Below, piece by piece: positions 56,628-64,000 of a DNA stretch of 64,000 nucleotides. The stretch's first letter is position 1. Each line of letters begins with the position of its first letter. The DNA is from JAKFEE01 sp036675815 (GTDB lineage Bacteria > Pseudomonadota > Alphaproteobacteria > Rhodospirillales > Magnetospirillaceae), in the NCBI GenBank assembly GCA_036675815.1, contig JAKFEE010000022.1, positions 1-64,000 on the forward strand, written 5' to 3'. A model generated the notes under the pieces. The model had not been told where the DNA came from and did no database searches. It was given only the letters and a program-made list of their open reading frames with translations. Made by a program: the position numbers and the translations under genes.

Positions 56628-58847
56628 ATGACTCAAACCGCCGCCGGCGAAATCAAGGATACGCCGCTCGTCGATGCTTTGGGCGAACGCTACCTTGCCT
56701 ATGCCATGTCGACCATCGTGGCCCGTTCGCTGCCCGATGTGCGCGACGGACTGAAGCCCGTGCATCGGCGGCTGCTCTATGCCATGCAGCAACTCAAGCT
56801 CGACCCCGCCGCGGGCTTCAAGAAGTGCGCGCGCGTCGTCGGGGACGTGATCGGTAAGTACCACCCACACGGCGATGTCGCGGTCTACGACGCCATGGTG
56901 CGCCTGGCCCAGGATTTTGCCGTGCGCTATCCGCTGGTCGAGGGACAGGGGAACTTCGGCAACATCGACGGCGATAACGCCGCGGCGATGCGCTACACCG
57001 AGGCGCGCCTGACCGAGATTGCCCAGCGGCTGATGGAGGGCCTGGACGAGGACGCGGTCGACTTCCGGCCCAACTACGATGGCACGGAAAGCGAACCGGT
57101 GGTGATGCCGGCGGCATTCCCCAACCTGCTGGCGAACGGTGCCGCCGGCATCGCCGTCGGCATGGCCACCAGCATACCGCCGCACAATGTCGGCGAAATC
57201 TGCACCGCTCTCGGCCGCCTCATCGCCAATCCCGGGTGCAGCGTCGATGATCTGGTCGACCTCATGCCAGGGCCTGATTTCCCGACCGGCGGCGTACTGG
57301 TCGAAAACCGCGCGGCAGTCGTCGACGCCTACCGCAATGGCCGCGGCAGCTTCCGCGTGCGCGCCCGCTGGCGGCGCGAGGACCTGAGCTACGGCATGTA
57401 TCAGGTGGTCATCACCGAGATTCCCTATCAGGTCCAGAAATCGAAATTGATCGAGAAGGTCGCCGAGCTGCTGGAGCAGAAAAAGCTGCCGCTGCTTGCC
57501 GATGTACGCGACGAGTCGACCACCGAGGTGCGCATCATCCTCGAGCCGCGCAACCGTTCGATCGATGCCGAGCATCTGATGGAGCAGTTGTTCCGCCAGA
57601 CCGATCTCGAAGTGCGCGTGCCGCTGAACATGAACGTCCTCGGTGCCGACGGCACCCCGCGGGTGATGAACCTCAAAGAGGTTCTCCAGGCCTTCCTCGA
57701 CCATCGCCAGGATGTCCTGCAGCGGCGAAGCCGTCACCGCCTCGACAAGATCGAGAACCGCATCGAGGTGTTGGGCGGCTACCTGATCGCATATCTCAAC
57801 CTCGATGAGGTGATCCGCATCATTCGCGAGGAGGATCACCCCAAACCAAGCCTGATGCAGCGCTTCCAACTGACCGACAACCAGGCCGAGGCCATCCTGA
57901 ACATGCGCCTGCGTGCCTTGCGCAAGCTGGAAGAGATGGAGATCCGGCGTGAGCACGATGCCCTGACCAAGGAGAAGGGCGCGCTCATCGAGTTGCTCGG
58001 CAGCGAAAAGCTGCGCTGGAAGCGCATCGCCGCCGAGATTGCCGAAATCGGCAAGCGTTTCGGCGGGAATACGGCGCTGGGCGCCCGGCGCACCGAGTTG
58101 GGCGAGGCGCCGACCGCTGTCGTCGTGCCGATCGAAGCCCTGGTCGAGCGTGAGGACATCACCATCGTCCTGTCGGAGAAGGGCTGGATACGTGCGGTGA
58201 AGGGGCATGCCGCCGGGGGCGAGGACTTCGCCTTCAAGGAGGGCGACTCGCTGCGTTTCTTGCTGCGGACAAATACCGTCGACAAAATCCTCCTGTTCGC
58301 CACCAATGGTCGCTTCTATACCCTGGCCGGCGACAAGGTGCCGCGCGGCCGTGGGCACGGCGAGCCGCTACGGCTGCAGGTGGACATGCCGAACGACGCC
58401 GAGGTCGCCGCCATGCTAGTGCATCGACCGGGGCACAAGCTCTTGGTGGCGTCGAGCGCCGGGCGCGGCTTCGCCGTGGAGGAAACCGAGGTGCTGGCGC
58501 AGACCCGTGCCGGCAAGCAGGTGGTCAATCTGGAGGATGGCGAGAAGGCGCTCTTCTGCGTGCCGGTGGATGGCGATGCGGTCGCCATCATCGGTCAGAA
58601 CCGCAAGCTGCTGGTGTTCATGGCCGAAGAGCTGCCGATCATGTCGCGCGGGCGCGGCGTCATCCTGCAGCGCTACAAGGGTGGCGGCACGTCAGACATC
58701 AAGGTCTTCAACCTGGCCGAGGGCCTATCCTGGCCGTTCGGGGAGAAACAGCGTGCCGAGACGGACCTGCGCCGCTGGCTCGGTCGTCGCGCCGGTCAGG
58801 GCGGCCTGCCGCCGGCCGGTTTCCCCCGCTCGAACAGATTTGCCTGA
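56628..58847 (+). CDS. parC: DNA topoisomerase IV subunit A
   Basis: A 739-residue type IIA topoisomerase subunit that unlinks daughter chromosomes. The catalytic tyrosine is Tyr123 in [14 protein letters not shown]; the quinolone-resistance region [12 protein letters not shown] (79-90) is wild-type in look. The short C-terminal domain and length fit ParC, not GyrA. parE is not in the window. It ends the housekeeping run. Confidence 0.94.
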   Translation: MTQTAAGEIKDTPLVDALGERYLAYAMSTIVARSLPDVRDGLKPVHRRLLYAMQQLKLDPAAGFKKCARVVGDVIGKYHPHGDVAVYDAMVRLAQDFAVRYPLVEGQGNFGNIDGDNAAAMRYTEARLTEIAQRLMEGLDEDAVDFRPNYDGTESEPVVMPAAFPNLLANGAAGIAVGMATSIPPHNVGEICTALGRLIANPGCSVDDLVDLMPGPDFPTGGVLVENRAAVVDAYRNGRGSFRVRARWRREDLSYGMYQVVITEIPYQVQKSKLIEKVAELLEQKKLPLLADVRDESTTEVRIILEPRNRSIDAEHLMEQLFRQTDLEVRVPLNMNVLGADGTPRVMNLKEVLQAFLDHRQDVLQRRSRHRLDKIENRIEVLGGYLIAYLNLDEVIRIIREEDHPKPSLMQRFQLTDNQAEAILNMRLRALRKLEEMEIRREHDALTKEKGALIELLGSEKLRWKRIAAEIAEIGKRFGGNTALGARRTELGEAPTAVVVPIEALVEREDITIVLSEKGWIRAVKGHAAGGEDFAFKEGDSLRFLLRTNTVDKILLFATNGRFYTLAGDKVPRGRGHGEPLRLQVDMPNDAEVAAMLVHRPGHKLLVASSAGRGFAVEETEVLAQTRAGKQVVNLEDGEKALFCVPVDGDAVAIIGQNRKLLVFMAEELPIMSRGRGVILQRYKGGGTSDIKVFNLAEGLSWPFGEKQRAETDLRRWLGRRAGQGGLPPAGFPRSNRFA

Positions 58848-58907
58848 ACCCCCGTAAACTGGTATGACAACTGATCTATTGGGGGGATGTCCGAAGTAGG
58901 ACCTTCT

Positions 58908-58920
58908 ATCTAAGGTAGAT
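58908..58920. promoter_or_regulatory. Palindrome ATCTAAGGTAGAT before the TRAP genes
   Basis: ATCT and AGAT arms flank 5 bases, inside a short AT-richer stretch (58860-58960) between parC and dctQ. Related octamers ACCTTCT and ATCCTTCT lie on either side. It may be an operator for the transporter genes. Confidence 0.4.
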
Positions 58921-58989
58921 CCTTCTCAACACAAAAACGCGAGCATCCGCGACCCGCGACGCCGATCGTGCGGTCGTTAAACGGGGGAG

Positions 58990-59574
58990 ATGTCCTTGCA
59001 GGCATTGCTGACGATAAGCGCCGGCATAGACCGGCTAAATCAAGCAGTCGGACGGGCGGTATACTGGCTGGTCCTGTTGGCGGTGGTAATCAGCTCCGGC
59101 AACGCCATGGTGCGTTACACGCTCAACATGAGTTCCAATGCCTGGCTTGAAGTTCAGTGGTATCTGTTTTCGGCGATCTTTCTGTTGTGTTCCGGCTATA
59201 CTTTGTTACGGAACGAGCATATCCGAATCGACATCATCGCCGGCCGGTTTTCACGCCGCACCCAGGTTTGGCTCGATGTCGTCGGCATCGTCCTGTTCCT
59301 CATGCCGATGGCCGTGATGATCCTGTGGCTGTCCTGGCCCATGTTCAAGCTGTCGTTCGCCACCGGCGAGATGTCGAGCAATGCCGGCGGACTCGTGCGC
59401 TGGCCGGCCAAGGTCCTCGTCCCCGCCGGTTTCCTGCTGCTCACCCTCCAGGGCCTTTCCGAATTGATCAAGCGCATCGCCTTCCTGGCCGGGGCGATCG
59501 ACGATTTCGGCCCGCAGGGCGGTGGTCACGCGCCCCGCGAAACCAAGCCGATCGCGAAGGCGGAGGGGCTCTGA
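58990..59574 (+). CDS. dctQ: TRAP transporter small permease (DctQ type)
   Basis: A 194-residue membrane protein with four transmembrane segments, the small subunit of a tripartite TRAP transporter. The family region EVQWYLFSAIFLLCSGYTL is clear. GGGGGAG precedes the ATG. Its TGA overlaps the start of the large permease gene. Confidence 0.92.
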   Translation: MSLQALLTISAGIDRLNQAVGRAVYWLVLLAVVISSGNAMVRYTLNMSSNAWLEVQWYLFSAIFLLCSGYTLLRNEHIRIDIIAGRFSRRTQVWLDVVGIVLFLMPMAVMILWLSWPMFKLSFATGEMSSNAGGLVRWPAKVLVPAGFLLLTLQGLSELIKRIAFLAGAIDDFGPQGGGHAPRETKPIAKAEGL

Positions 59575-61094
59575 TGGTCGAGTTTCTCATCGCCAACATG
59601 GCGCCGATCATGTTCGGCGCCCTGGTCTTCTTCCTGTTGTTCGGCTATCCGGTTGCGTTTGCCCTCGCCGCCAACGGCATCGTCTTCGGCTTGATCGGCA
59701 TCGAACTGGGGTTGCTGACCCCGGCACTGTTCCAGGCCCTGCCCGAACGCATCTTCGGCATCATGGCCAACGACACCTTGCTCGCCGTGCCGTTCTTCAC
59801 CTTCATGGGCCTGATCCTCGAGCGCTCGGGCATGGCCGAGGATCTGCTGGACACCATCGGCCAATTGTTTGGGCCGCTGCGCGGTGGCCTGGCCTACGCC
59901 GTGATCTTCGTCGGTGCCTTGCTGGCTGCCACTACCGGCGTCGTCGCCGCCTCGGTCATCTCGATGGGGCTGATCTCGCTGCCGATCATGCTGCGCTACG
60001 GCTATGATCCGCGCATCGCCACCGGTGCCATCGCCGCCTCGGGCACCCTGGCGCAGATCATTCCGCCGTCCTTGGTGCTGATCGTCATGGCCGACCAACT
60101 CGGTCGCTCGGTGGGCGACATGTATGAGGGCGCGCTGATCCCCGGCTTGGTGCTGACCAGCCTCTACGCGGGCTACATCTTTCTGGTCAGCATCGTGCGG
60201 CCATCAGCGGTGCCGGCCTTGCCGCCCGAGGCGCGCACCCTGCGCGGCCTCAAGCTGCTGTACCGCGTCGCCTTTTCCCTGGTGCCGCCGCTGGTGCTGA
60301 TCTTTCTGGTGCTCGGCACCATTTTCCTCGGCATCGCCACGCCGACCGAAGGCGGCGCCATGGGGGCCGCCGGCGCGCTGCTTCTAGCCATTGTCAATCG
60401 GCGCCTCGACCTGTCGCTGCTGAAGCAGGCGATGGATAGCACGGCGAAGCTATCGTCGTTCGTGATGTTCATCCTTGTCGGCTCGACGGTTTTCGGCTTG
60501 GTGTTCCGCGGCGTCAACGGCGACCTGTGGGTCGAGCACCTGCTGACCGGCCTGCCCGGCGGCGTCATCGGCTTCCTGATCGTCGTCAACCTGATGGTCT
60601 TTTTTCTCGCCTTCTTCCTCGACTTCTTCGAGTTGGCTTTCATCATCGTGCCGCTGCTTGGGCCGGTCGCGGAGAAGCTGGGGATCGACCTGATCTGGTT
60701 CGGCGTGCTGCTGGGCGTCAACATGCAGACATCGTTCATGCATCCACCGTTCGGCTTTGCCCTGTTCTACCTGCGCAGCGTCGCCCCGGGTGCCGATTAC
60801 ATCGACAAGTTCACCGGCAAACGCATCGCCAAGATCACCACCGGGCAGATTTATTGGGGTGCCGTGCCCTTCGTCCTCATCCAGGTCATCATGGTGGGCC
60901 TGGTCATTGCGTTCCCGCAGATGGTGACCGGCTCACTTCACGAATCCACGATTGATCCGGCCGACATCAAGATCGAGTTGCCACCCATGCCCTATACTCC
61001 CGGCGGCACCGATCCCTTTGGCGCGCCGCCGCCGATCGGGGCGCCAGGCGGCTCGAGCGGTGCCTTCGCACCGCCGCCGCCGGTGTTCAAGTAG
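59574..61094 (+). CDS. dctM: TRAP transporter large permease (DctM type)
   Basis: A 506-residue DctM-family permease with about 12 membrane segments, including SGTLAQIIPPSLVLI and the TPTEGGAMGAAGALL region. The core ends near residue 450; after it comes a tail of about 50 residues rich in Pro and Gly (PYTPGGTDPFGAPPPIG...), unlike most members. ATG 59574 overlaps the dctQ stop. The binding protein is encoded on the other strand 0.8 kb away, beyond the TerC gene. Confidence 0.92.
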   Translation: MVEFLIANMAPIMFGALVFFLLFGYPVAFALAANGIVFGLIGIELGLLTPALFQALPERIFGIMANDTLLAVPFFTFMGLILERSGMAEDLLDTIGQLFGPLRGGLAYAVIFVGALLAATTGVVAASVISMGLISLPIMLRYGYDPRIATGAIAASGTLAQIIPPSLVLIVMADQLGRSVGDMYEGALIPGLVLTSLYAGYIFLVSIVRPSAVPALPPEARTLRGLKLLYRVAFSLVPPLVLIFLVLGTIFLGIATPTEGGAMGAAGALLLAIVNRRLDLSLLKQAMDSTAKLSSFVMFILVGSTVFGLVFRGVNGDLWVEHLLTGLPGGVIGFLIVVNLMVFFLAFFLDFFELAFIIVPLLGPVAEKLGIDLIWFGVLLGVNMQTSFMHPPFGFALFYLRSVAPGADYIDKFTGKRIAKITTGQIYWGAVPFVLIQVIMVGLVIAFPQMVTGSLHESTIDPADIKIELPPMPYTPGGTDPFGAPPPIGAPGGSSGAFAPPPPVFK

Positions 61095-61125
61095 GCTTGA
61101 CGGAAAACATTCACCGTCGTTAGAA

Positions 61126-61144
61126 CCCCCGCTAGAGGCGGGGG
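61126..61144. other. GC hairpin between dctM and the TerC gene
   Basis: CCCCCGC (61126-61132) pairs with GCGGGGG (61138-61144) across TAGAG. No T-run follows. It could end the TRAP message or protect its 3' end. Nothing resembling the manganese riboswitch known from some TerC genes is seen in this 74-base gap. Confidence 0.45.
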
Positions 61145-61168
61145 ACTGCAAAGGAACGGAGCGACAAC

Positions 61169-61810
61169 GTGGCTGACTTTTCCCTGGCGAACGAATTGGC
61201 GGCGCTCCTGCAGGTGCTGTTCATCGATCTGGTGCTCGCCGGCGACAATGCCATCGTCGTCGGCATGGCCGCGGCGGCGGTCGCGGCGGACAAGCGGCGC
61301 AAGGTCATCATCGGCGGCATCGCCGCGGCGGTGGTCCTGCGCATCCTGTTCGCCCTCGTCACCACCCAGCTTCTCGCCATCGTCGGCCTCACCCTGGCCG
61401 GCGGCTTGCTGCTGCTCTGGGTGTGCTGGAAGATGTGGCGCGACCTCCGCGAAGAAAAGGAAGAGGTCGAGGGTGCCGAGGTCGTCGAGGAGGAACTGGA
61501 GGGCGGTGACGGCCAGCCCGTGCCCTCCGGCGGCAAGACAGTGCGCCAGGCCATCGTTCAGGTGGCGGTGGCCGACGTTTCGATGTCGCTGGACAACGTG
61601 CTGGCGGTGGCCGGCGCCGCCGGCGAGCATATCTGGGTGCTGGTCGTCGGCCTGATCATGTCGGTAGCCCTGATGGGGGCCGCGGCCGGTATCATTGCCA
61701 AGGCGCTGGTGCGCCATCGGTGGATCGGCTTCCTTGGCCTGGCCATCATCACCTATGTGGCCCTGTCGATGATCTGGCGCGGCGGTATCGAGGTCGCCAA
61801 CGCCATGTAG
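61169..61810 (+). CDS. TerC/YjbE-family integral membrane protein
   Basis: A 213-residue TerC-family protein with about seven membrane segments and acidic motifs in DLVLAGDNAIVVGMA and VADVSMSLDNVLAVAG. A Glu-rich loop (100-115) lies between the halves. TerC proteins are linked to manganese export and, in some species, metalation of secreted enzymes; the role here is not known. The start is GTG 61169 after AAGGAACGGAG. It sits between the TRAP permease and binding-protein genes. Confidence 0.9.
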   Translation: MADFSLANELAALLQVLFIDLVLAGDNAIVVGMAAAAVAADKRRKVIIGGIAAAVVLRILFALVTTQLLAIVGLTLAGGLLLLWVCWKMWRDLREEKEEVEGAEVVEEELEGGDGQPVPSGGKTVRQAIVQVAVADVSMSLDNVLAVAGAAGEHIWVLVVGLIMSVALMGAAAGIIAKALVRHRWIGFLGLAIITYVALSMIWRGGIEVANAM

Positions 61811-61834
61811 GCTGCGGGCCTCGCTCCAAACGAA

Positions 61835-61859
61835 AACCCCCGCCGGAGGGGCGGGGGTT
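61835..61859. terminator. Bidirectional terminator between the TerC gene and dctP
   Basis: AACCCCCGCC (61835-61844) pairs perfectly with GGCGGGGGTT (61850-61859) over a 5-base loop, flanked by AAAA on the left. It lies between convergent genes. Confidence 0.7.
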
Positions 61860-61877
61860 CGTTGCGGCCGGTGATGC

Positions 61878-62975
61878 CTAGCGGCGCGCCGCCTGGCCCA
61901 GGACATAGTTGTCGAAGGTGATCTCGCCGACCCGCCACCACAGCTGCACGTCGTCGCGGAATGTTTTCCACGGCTCGTAGAGCTTCTTGAACTTGGGGTT
62001 CTTGCTGGCCAACTCGTCGTACAACTCGTAGGCCGCCTTGTAGCAGACGTCCATGATCTCGCGCGAGAACGGCCGCAACTGCGCGCCCGCCGCCACCAGC
62101 TTGCGCAGCGCCTGCGGGTTGAGTACGTCGTATTTGGCGTTCATCGACAGGTTCGCCGCCATCGAGGCGCTCTCCAGCACCGACTGGTAGTGCTTCGGCA
62201 GTTTCTGCCATTCGTCCTTGTTGATGTACAGCGACACGTTGGGGCCGCCTTCCCACCAGCCGGGGTAGTAGTAGTAGGGCGCCACCTTCTGGAAGCCCAG
62301 CTTTTCGTCGTCATAGGGGCCGACCCACTCGACGGCGTCGATGGTGCCCTTCTCCAGCGCGGGATAGATGTCGCCGCCGGCGATCTGCTGCGGCACCACG
62401 CCCACCTTCGACACGATTTGGCCGGCGAGGCCGGCAATGCGCATCTTCAGGCCCTGCAGGTCCTGCACCGAGTTGATCTCCTTGCGGAACCAGCCGCCCA
62501 TCTGCACGCCGGTGTTGCCGGCGGCGAAGGAGATGACGTTGTAGTCCTTGAGGAAGTCCCAGATCAGCTCTCGGCCGCCGCCATGGTGCAGCCAGGCGTT
62601 CTGCTGGCGCGCATTCAGGCCGAAGGGAACGCAGGCCTCGAAGGTGAAGCTGGGGTCCTTGCCGACGTAATAGTAGCCGACCGTGTGGCCGCACTGCACG
62701 GTACCGTTCTGGACGGCATCGAGCACCTGCAGGCCGGGGACGATTTCGCCGCCGGCGAAGACGCGGATCTGAAACTTGCCGTCGGTGGCCTCGGCGACGC
62801 GTTTGGCGATCTCATCGCCACCGCCGTAGATGGTGTCGAGGCTCTTGGGGAAGCTGGACGCCATGCGCCACTGGATCTGCGGTGCGTTCTGCGCAATGGC
62901 CGGTTTGGGAAAACTGGAGGCCGCGGTGGCGACCCCCGCAACTGCAGCGCCTGACAGAAATTCGCGACGTTTCAT
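61878..62975 (-). CDS. dctP: TRAP transporter binding protein with a Tat signal
   Basis: A 365-residue periplasmic binding protein of the DctP family, closest in feel to the alpha-keto-acid binder TakP (conserved stretches such as WRMASSFPKSLDTIYGGG and GAGT-like AGNTGVQMGGWFRKEI). The N-terminus MKRREFLSGAAVAG is a twin-arginine signal with a likely cut after AIA (residue 28), so it should be exported folded. ATG 62975 was chosen for that reason. It is the expected partner of the DctQM permease, though on the opposite strand and separated by the TerC gene. The ligand is inferred only. Confidence 0.9.
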   Translation of the reverse strand: MKRREFLSGAAVAGVATAASSFPKPAIAQNAPQIQWRMASSFPKSLDTIYGGGDEIAKRVAEATDGKFQIRVFAGGEIVPGLQVLDAVQNGTVQCGHTVGYYYVGKDPSFTFEACVPFGLNARQQNAWLHHGGGRELIWDFLKDYNVISFAAGNTGVQMGGWFRKEINSVQDLQGLKMRIAGLAGQIVSKVGVVPQQIAGGDIYPALEKGTIDAVEWVGPYDDEKLGFQKVAPYYYYPGWWEGGPNVSLYINKDEWQKLPKHYQSVLESASMAANLSMNAKYDVLNPQALRKLVAAGAQLRPFSREIMDVCYKAAYELYDELASKNPKFKKLYEPWKTFRDDVQLWWRVGEITFDNYVLGQAARR

Positions 62976-63041
62976 CGGAATTATTCCTCCCCCTGGAGAA
63001 TGTCTTGAAGGGTGGCGGCAGCAATTGCAGCCACACGCATG

Positions 63042-63064
63042 CGCCGAAACTGGATATTTCGGCG
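63042..63064. other. Perfect inverted repeat between bpt and dctP
   Basis: CGCCGAAA (63042-63049) and TTTCGGCG (63057-63064) are exact complements over a 7-base loop, with GCATGCG copies on both sides. It lies in the 109-base gap after bpt and before dctP (both leftward). No T-run follows on either strand, so it may be an operator as easily as a terminator. Confidence 0.45.
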
Positions 63065-63084
63065 AAGTTGCATGCGCATGAGGA

Positions 63085-63876
63085 TTATAGAGGGAATTTG
63101 GACGACCGCAACAGCTCACCGGTTGCCGCACAGCCAGACAAGGTCCTGTTTTCCAAAGGATTTTCGACGAGGCGCCACCCCCCGGGGCCGAACGCCTCGA
63201 GCGGCGTGAAGCGCGCCTTGTACGCCATCTTGCGGCTTTCGGCGATCCAATACCCGAGATAGACGTAGGGCAGGCCCAGCGCGCGCGCCCGCTCGATCAG
63301 CCACAGGATGATGAAGGTGCCATAGCTTTGATGGGGCTGCTCCGGGTCGTAGAAGCTGTACACGGCCGACAGGCCGTCAGTCATGCGGTCGGTCAGGCAG
63401 GCGGCGCGCAGCATCCCGTCGCCATCGCGGAATTCGGCGAGGAACGTGTCGATGGGGCTGTCTTCGACCATCGAACGGTAGTCGTAGAAACCCATCAGGG
63501 CCATGTCGCCGCCGGAATGGCGCGAATCCTGATAGCGCGAGAAAAGGCGGTACTGCTCGGCGGTAGCCCGCGGCGCCACCTCGCTGGCGACCATGCCTTT
63601 GTTGGCCCGCGCCACACGGCGGAAGCTGCGATCGGGGCCGAAGCCGTCGACGACGATGCGCACCGGGATGCAGGCATTGCAGCCGGGGCAAGCCGGCGTG
63701 TAGGCGATCGAGTGGCTGCGGCGAAAGCCGGCCCGCGACAGCGCCTCATGCAACGCCTCGGCATCGGGACCGGACAGTTCGGTCACGATCTTGCGTTCCA
63801 GCCTGCCCGGCAGATACGGGCAGGGTAGCGGTGCGGTCGTGAAAAAGAAGTGCGGCCTCGACGGAATGTGATCCAT
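63085..63876 (-). CDS. bpt: Bacterial protein transferase (arginyl/leucyl-transferase family)
   Basis: A 263-residue Bpt, which adds leucine to proteins with N-terminal Asp or Glu and marks them for ClpSAP. The N-terminal cysteine motif CPGCNACIPVRI and the C-terminal GNAT-like part (YLGYWIAESRKMAYKARF) are typical. The start at 63876 (MDHIPSRPH) is the best placed. It lies alone on the minus strand upstream of dctP. Confidence 0.93.
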   Translation of the reverse strand: MDHIPSRPHFFFTTAPLPCPYLPGRLERKIVTELSGPDAEALHEALSRAGFRRSHSIAYTPACPGCNACIPVRIVVDGFGPDRSFRRVARANKGMVASEVAPRATAEQYRLFSRYQDSRHSGGDMALMGFYDYRSMVEDSPIDTFLAEFRDGDGMLRAACLTDRMTDGLSAVYSFYDPEQPHQSYGTFIILWLIERARALGLPYVYLGYWIAESRKMAYKARFTPLEAFGPGGWRLVENPLENRTLSGCAATGELLRSSKFPL

Positions 63877-63989
63877 GGCTCCCGGTGTTCTTGCTACCGC
63901 GGTTCACCGACCCCTGCTGTTGCATATGGTGCGGCGCGGCCAATGTCACCAGCAATCCTCAACGGCCCGCGACCGGGCGCCGGAGGACG

Positions 63990-64000
63990 ATGGTGCCGGC
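63990..64000 (+). CDS. Possible start of a rightward gene, cut by the window end
   Basis: An ATG at 63990 is preceded by GGAGG at 63982-63986, a good ribosome-binding site. Only four codons are visible, so this is a guess. The 113 bases between it and bpt hold no clear promoter. Confidence 0.3.

Noticed and set aside
54816..58358. An 1180-codon open frame on the minus strand across rnc-era-recO-parC
   Set aside because: Antisense to four clear housekeeping genes. It is long only because stop codons are rare in the opposite frame of GC-rich DNA.
61095..61168. Manganese (yybP-ykoY) riboswitch before the TerC gene
   Set aside because: The gap is only 74 bases and shows one simple GC hairpin, not the conserved multi-stem layout.

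Overview
The window is a stretch of high-G+C bacterial chromosome, mostly core genes. The gene orders are alphaproteobacterial: a one-piece nuoA-N run followed by birA-coaX-rnj-mce; tatABC-serS-surE-pcm-nlpD; and NYN-folK-rpoZ-rsh-pdxJ-acpS-lepB-rnc-era-recO-parC. A bifunctional Rsh (spoT/relA type), the bacterial protein transferase Bpt and an Rrf2-controlled SUF operon fit the same class, most like Rhodospirillales. Nothing in the sequence fixes a genus. I found no phage, insertion sequence, CRISPR array or rRNA, and only one tRNA.

Layout. 1-6.5 kb: leftward SUF iron-sulfur operon (Rrf2 regulator, sufB, sufC, sufD, sufS, sufU, sufT) with a readable promoter and a repeated octamer next to it. 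6.5-11.1 kb: single genes (FAH-family hydrolase, small phosphatase, MscS channel, helical hypothetical, ferredoxin, nudC). 11.0-11.4 kb: a gene-poor patch of lower G+C ending at tRNA-Asp. 11.7-29.6 kb: complex I operon, then birA, coaX, rnj and mce. 29.6-33.1 kb: tag and an iron(III)-type ABC transporter without a binding protein. 33.2-39.6 kb: Tat translocase, serS, surE, pcm, nlpD, an L,D-transpeptidase and a zinc-ribbon protein. 39.7-43.6 kb: ilvD, udgX, pncC, pgpA. 43.7-58.8 kb: lytic transglycosylase, dapA, smpB, a MoaD-like protein, udgB, an NYN protein, then the folK-to-parC housekeeping run. 58.9-64 kb: TRAP transporter split around a TerC protein, then bpt.

Connections. The SUF operon and complex I belong together functionally: complex I subunits B, E, F, G and I all carry Fe-S cysteine motifs, as do the ferredoxin, IlvD and both uracil-DNA glycosylases. 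The TRAP binding protein carries a twin-arginine signal that the Tat system encoded here could handle. Three DNA-repair glycosylases (Tag, UdgX, UdgB) lie within 19 kb.

Non-coding structure is the less ordinary part. Four copies of a 55-bp double-hairpin repeat (family A) and two copies of a second palindromic repeat (family B, one nested in a larger inverted repeat inside the suf operon) sit between genes. Other candidates are a start-site-adjacent promoter at nlpD, a hairpin covering the ribosome-binding site of the L,D-transpeptidase, and palindromes upstream of the TRAP genes. I did not find a convincing new multi-gene system. The best leads are the repeat families, the suf control region, the orphan iron transporter and the NYN/UdgB gene pair.
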